The position numbers and the translations under genes were made by a program. Below the pieces are notes generated by a model that saw only the letters and a program-made list of their open reading frames with translations, was not told the DNA's origin and did no database searches. A stretch of DNA of 43,311 nt, taken from assembly GCA_020072765.1 (NCBI GenBank), contig JAIQGD010000009.1:1-43311 (forward strand), in the 5' to 3' direction. The stretch's first letter is position 1; each line of letters opens with the position of its first letter. The stretch comes from Terriglobia bacterium. Lineage in GTDB: Bacteria > Acidobacteriota > Terriglobia > Acidiferrales > UBA7541. Below, piece after piece: positions 40,360 through 43,311 of the stretch.

Positions 40360-40710
40360 CTACGCCGGTTTTTTCCGCGCGGTGGCCAGGTGCAGGGTGA
40401 CCTCGGTCTGCTTGCCGGTGACTACCTCGATGTTGTGCTTCCACGGGCTCCACGCGCCGTTGTGGTACGCGCGCACGTCGTAGTAGCCGTGGGCTAGTTG
40501 GGGGAAGAAGAAGCGGCCCTGCGCATTGGTGGTTTCCGTCGTGGGATGCCGGCCGTCGGCGGTCTGCAGCGTGACGGTAGCATCGGCCACGGGCTTGCCA
40601 TGGACGTCCAGCACGGTTCCCGCAATCGTTCCGGTTCCCGCGCCCGCGCTGGGCAGGGCTGCGACGACCAGGGTCACGAGCAGCAAAAGCAGCAGCGTAG
40701 ATCGCCTCAT
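40360..40710 (-). CDS. Secreted carboxypeptidase-regulatory-like domain protein
   Basis: The protein has 116 residues. AGGAGG lies eight bases before the ATG, and RRSTLLLLLLVTLVVAALPSAGAG is a signal peptide. The mature protein is a single transthyretin-like beta-sandwich: TIAGTVLDVHGKPVADATVTLQT, TTNAQGRFFFPQLAHGYYDVRAYHNG. This CarboxypepD_reg fold occurs in TonB-dependent receptors and secreted scaffolds. Alone, as here, it is probably a carbohydrate- or protein-binding module. It ends about 30 bp from the convergent propeller lipoprotein; its upstream neighbour on the same strand is the next gene. Confidence 0.8.
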   Translation of the reverse strand: MRRSTLLLLLLVTLVVAALPSAGAGTGTIAGTVLDVHGKPVADATVTLQTADGRHPTTETTNAQGRFFFPQLAHGYYDVRAYHNGAWSPWKHNIEVVTGKQTEVTLHLATARKKPA

Positions 40711-40885
40711 CGGAGAAGCCTCCTGTTCCTAGTTTAAGGGCAGCCGGCGCTGCGGGCTGGACTGGACGGTGGGGACTTGCGTGTGCGGCACCTGTTCGGC
40801 GGTACAGGGTATGAGCCACCATGGCAGACGGCAGTCCCGGAAGTTTCGCAGGGAGTAGGGTCGGGGAATCCTGCCGGCCGGGGCA

Positions 40886-41851
40886 TCAAGGATTTTCGCG
40901 GAAGGGTTTCCCGGTAGCCAGCTCGTCGCGCGCCACGGCCAGGGCGTCGCGGAGCGAACCGATGTAGCGGTAGCGGCTGGCTTCGATGGTCTGGTGCTGC
41001 TCGAAGGGGAACAGGAATTTTCGGCCGGAGAAGTCATACTCGTAGCGCATCGGAAGCCAGACGCCCGGCGCCACCTCCGCCTGTTCCATGGCCACCAGGC
41101 CCCCGCGATAGAGCTTGCCGAGGATGCCGGCGCCGAAGGAAATGTCACTGGTCACGTGAGCTTCTCCCCGTACGAGTTGGATGGTTTCGCGATCCACCCA
41201 GGTTTTGGCGGTGACATGCGTCAGGGCGTCCTGAAACATGGAACGAGAGCGGAAGCTCGGGTTGGGGCGCAGCTCGAAGACGTCGCAGGCGCGTCCGTTC
41301 CGCGCCTCGCGCCCCACCCAGGTGGTGAGGTAGGCTTGGCCCGCCGCCTCCACGAACTGGGCGCGTTCGCGCTTGCGCTTGGCGTATTTTTCCGCGGCGG
41401 TCCGGGCGCGCGAATCGTTGGGCCGCGACATCATTTCCAGAATGCTCTCCCAGAGCTGCATCTGGCGGCGATATTCCGCGGGTTCCACCAGCTTGTCGCC
41501 ATTCTTCACCAGGATTCGCAGCGTGCCCCCGCCGGTGGGCACCACCCGATAGGTCCGGTCTTCGGTCGAGCGGGATTTCGCGGTGGTAGTGCGATCGATA
41601 TAGCGTTCCAGGCGTTCGTACTGATCGAGGACTTCGTCGTTGTTGTGCTGATTGGCCATGAGCTTTTCAGCCCGGGCGTGTATTTCGGCCTCCGACGGAG
41701 CATCGGCGGGAGCGCCGGCCGGCGCTTCCCCTTCCTGCGAGGATGAGGAGGATGCGGGAGACGAAGAGGCAGCGGGAGCCTGAGCCGCCGGCATCGCGTC
41801 GGCCAGAAGCAGCGAAGCGAGTAGGATCGAGATGGCGAATCGCAAGGGCAT
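40886..41851 (-). CDS. Secreted protein, acidobacterial hypothetical family
   Basis: The protein has 321 residues from an ATG; the frame stays open upstream, but that part is not protein-like. A signal peptide (RFAISILLASLLLADAMPAAQA) is followed by an Ala/Ser/Pro-rich linker with about 20 small residues, then a helical domain (EAEIHARAEKLMANQHNNDEVLDQYERLERYI), then beta strands (RTYRVVPTGGGTLRILVKNG). The C-terminal half (VTAKTWVDRETIQLVRGEAHVTSDISFGAGI, PMRYEYDFSGRKFLFPFEQHQ) resembles an LolA/outer-membrane lipoprotein-sorting-like beta sheet. I recognise the general type, common in Acidobacteria, but no function. There is no strong ribosome site. Confidence 0.65.
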   Translation of the reverse strand: MPLRFAISILLASLLLADAMPAAQAPAASSSPASSSSSQEGEAPAGAPADAPSEAEIHARAEKLMANQHNNDEVLDQYERLERYIDRTTTAKSRSTEDRTYRVVPTGGGTLRILVKNGDKLVEPAEYRRQMQLWESILEMMSRPNDSRARTAAEKYAKRKRERAQFVEAAGQAYLTTWVGREARNGRACDVFELRPNPSFRSRSMFQDALTHVTAKTWVDRETIQLVRGEAHVTSDISFGAGILGKLYRGGLVAMEQAEVAPGVWLPMRYEYDFSGRKFLFPFEQHQTIEASRYRYIGSLRDALAVARDELATGKPFRENP

Positions 41852-41967
41852 ATTGTGGCGCGTCCGTGGGATTCTCCGGGATCTGTTTCGGTTGCACGCG
41901 CAGGATGATTGTACCCGTCTTTTTGGACGCGCGCCGAGCGGGGCATGCGATCCCGGAGAAGGCTGAA

Positions 41968-42910
41968 TTATTTGGAGACCGGGGCTCGCGTCCGTGGTGG
42001 CGGCGGAATGACTACCGGGCTCTTCGGGTTGAGGCGCGATTTTCCCCCTGGCTCGAACACATAGGCATATCCTTCGGGATCCACAGGAATCCCCGGCAGC
42101 AGCCCGGCATCGCGCAACTCGGCGGTCGCGGAGGGGTAGCGTCCGAAGCGCTTCTGGTAGGTTTCCGCAAGAGCGTCGAGATTGAACTCGTCCTGTTGCG
42201 CTTTCAGGGCCTTCATCATCTCCTCGGCTCTTTTGCGGACGGCGGGGTCCTTGGTGGACGACAAGATTTCCGACCAGATCATGCGCGAGGTGTCCAGCGA
42301 TCCGCCCTTTTCTTCGATGCGGGCGGCCATCATCTTCAGCCAGGATGGAGCTTTGGGATTCTTGCTGGCTTCGAGATACGCCGCGGAAGCGTGCGGATAA
42401 TCCTGCAGCCACCAGTAATAAAGAAAGCCGAGATCCGCATACAGATGCCACTCATCGGGATTGGCCGCGATCCCGCGCTGGACCAGTGCGACGGCCAGAT
42501 CCGGGCGGTTGGCGCCCCAGTCCGGCTCGGAGAGGAAAATCGCGCCGAAGCGGTACGCCGCCATGAGCTTGGGATCGAGCGTGGTGGTGATATCCAGCAG
42601 CGGCCAGAGCAAGTCGAATTGCGCGCCGCGCTTGCCGAAGCGCTCGCCGTAGTATTGAACGGCGCGGGTCCAATACACATCCGCGAGCAGCGCGTCGTAG
42701 CCCACAATACACATCCGCGAGCAGCGCGTCGTAGCCCAGGCTGAGCCGCTTCAGAGTGGCGGGGGAGCGCAGGAGCAACTCTTCGTGTTGTTGCGATGCG
42801 GTGCGCGTGCGCGCGTCGATGCGCATCTGTAGGATCACGATGGCCGTCAGGATGACCGGCAGGGTGGCCAGGGGCGTCCACAGCGAGCGAGTTGGGCGGG
42901 CGCGGCTCAC
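41968..42910 (-). pseudogene. Membrane-anchored TPR-like protein, broken by a 34-bp tandem duplication
   Basis: Read as one gene, it starts with GTG (MSRARPTRSLW) and has a hydrophobic anchor (LATLPVILTAIVILQM). It continues to LKRLSLGYDALLADVYW, then a helical TPR-like part (GIAANPDEWHLYADLGFLYYWWLQDYPHASAAYLEAS) and a proline-rich end. At 42671-42738 a 34-bp unit is present twice in tandem, so GYDALLADVY is encoded once in each frame and the reading frame shifts. Removing one copy gives an intact 302-residue frame. As it stands, the N-terminal part ends soon after, and the downstream part (ATG at 42714) would lack the membrane anchor. The start overlaps the stop of the permease gene by four bases (GTGA). 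It is either a recent mutation, phase variation or an assembly error. Confidence 0.8.
42671..42738. repeat. Exact 34-bp tandem duplication
   Basis: The unit beginning CAATACACATCCGCGAGCAG and ending in CGTAGCCCA appears at 42671-42704 and again at 42705-42738 without a mismatch. Since 34 is not a multiple of three, it shifts the reading frame of the gene it lies in. The core GCGAGCAGCGCGTCG is itself partly repetitive, which would favour slippage. Confidence 0.97.
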
Positions 42911-43311
42911 TTCAAATCACGACGGGAAAAGATGGCCGAGGCGGCGACCAAAAGCAGCGCCACATAGAGCGCCGCATACAGCGTGTTCTGCCCGGCCAGC
43001 GCCGCGGGAATGGATTCCCCATGCGCCGCGGCGGCGATGGCGTTGAAATTGTGGAAGTTCGGGACGATGTAATACAGGACATGCGTCACGCCCTTGAGGA
43101 CCGGACTGTGCGTGAGGGCCCCGACGTCGCGAATGGCCTGGGCAAACACGCCGGCGACGTAAATGCCCAGCCTGAACAGCGTGGACAGCATGGGGCTGGA
43201 AAAACAGGAGAAAAACAGGGCCAGCGCGGTCACCAGCGCCAGCTCGAGCAAAATAAAATAGACGGCCACCAGGATCGACGCGTCCGCGCGCACGAACGGC
43301 CGCCCGACGTA
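42907..43311 (-). CDS. ABC-2 type transporter permease, C-terminal fragment
   Basis: The frame is open at the right edge, so the true start lies outside the window; the visible part is about 134 residues. Hydrophobic segments: ILVAVYFILLELALVTALALFFSCF, then STLFRLGIYVAGVFA, then LYAALYVALLLVAASAIFSRRDLK. The sequence LYYIVPNFHNFNAIAAAAHG is typical of ABC-2 permeases before the last membrane helix. The arrangement permease, membrane-anchored TPR-like protein, exported protein hints at one export or envelope unit. The substrate is unknown. Its stop codon overlaps the start of the next gene by four bases. Confidence 0.75.
   Translation of the reverse strand, partial: YVGRPFVRADASILVAVYFILLELALVTALALFFSCFSSPMLSTLFRLGIYVAGVFAQAIRDVGALTHSPVLKGVTHVLYYIVPNFHNFNAIAAAAHGESIPAALAGQNTLYAALYVALLLVAASAIFSRRDLK

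Noticed and set aside
42671-42738. Possible CRISPR array or programmed frameshift site
   Set aside because: Only two adjacent copies without spacers, so not CRISPR; no slippery sequence or stimulatory structure, and deletion of one copy restores the frame exactly, so duplication is the simpler explanation.

Overview
The window is GC-rich, densely coded bacterial chromosome. Several features point to Acidobacteriota: a membrane-anchored OmpR-type winged-helix regulator, an LssY_C-domain protein, a TIG-repeat/propeller lipoprotein, a secreted carboxypeptidase-regulatory-like protein, and a Tes-like radical SAM enzyme. This assignment is inferred from gene content; no 16S rRNA or other marker is present. 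There is no prophage, insertion sequence or CRISPR array. Both edges cut genes: a GntR-type regulator at the left and an ABC-2 permease at the right.

Layout. 1-6.5 kb holds envelope and regulatory genes: an LssY_C protein, a CDP-alcohol phosphatidyltransferase, a START-like secreted protein, a divergent membrane-bound regulator, an unknown gene and an MscS channel. A tRNA-Arg(CCG) with a good sigma70-type promoter follows. 6.97-10.2 kb is an overlapping three-gene unit for glycan or glycolipid work (GT2, SAM methyltransferase, GT39-like membrane transferase). Next come a small membrane protein and a PilZ-like protein.

11.8-16.4 kb is the most unusual part. Four minus-strand genes in series encode a thioredoxin-like protein, an M24-fold protein, an extended SDR (epimerase) and a tannase/feruloyl-esterase-fold protein. 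In each one the family's usual catalytic residues appear to be replaced: WCPDV in place of WCxxC; metal ligands D,D,H,E,E read as E,Q,H,M,G; the YxxxK tyrosine is Ile; and the Ser/Asp/His triad reads as His/Glu/Met. Divergent from this unit is a GAF domain fused to alpha-glucan phosphorylase.

19.5-28.4 kb, mostly minus strand, has small conserved proteins, a hotdog thioesterase, a feruloyl-CoA-synthase-type ligase, a RutB-like isochorismatase-fold hydrolase, and a one-carbon unit: a MidA-like methyltransferase, a 333-residue core MetE, and MTHFR carrying a MetV-like Cys-rich C-terminal domain. 28.6-34.9 kb has a cstA/ybdD pair, a 59-residue Cys-rich protein, a carotenoid/lignostilbene-type oxygenase operon, an FmdB-type zinc ribbon and two small related membrane proteins.

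35.0-37.2 kb encodes a large radical SAM enzyme resembling tetraether (membrane-spanning) lipid synthases, with its own intrinsic terminator. After a 0.75 kb non-coding gap comes a lipoprotein with TIG repeats and a propeller. The right end has a secreted carboxypeptidase-regulatory-like protein, an exported unknown protein, a membrane-anchored TPR-like gene broken by an exact 34-bp tandem duplication, and the ABC-2 permease fragment. All functional calls come from reading motifs by eye; no database search was run.
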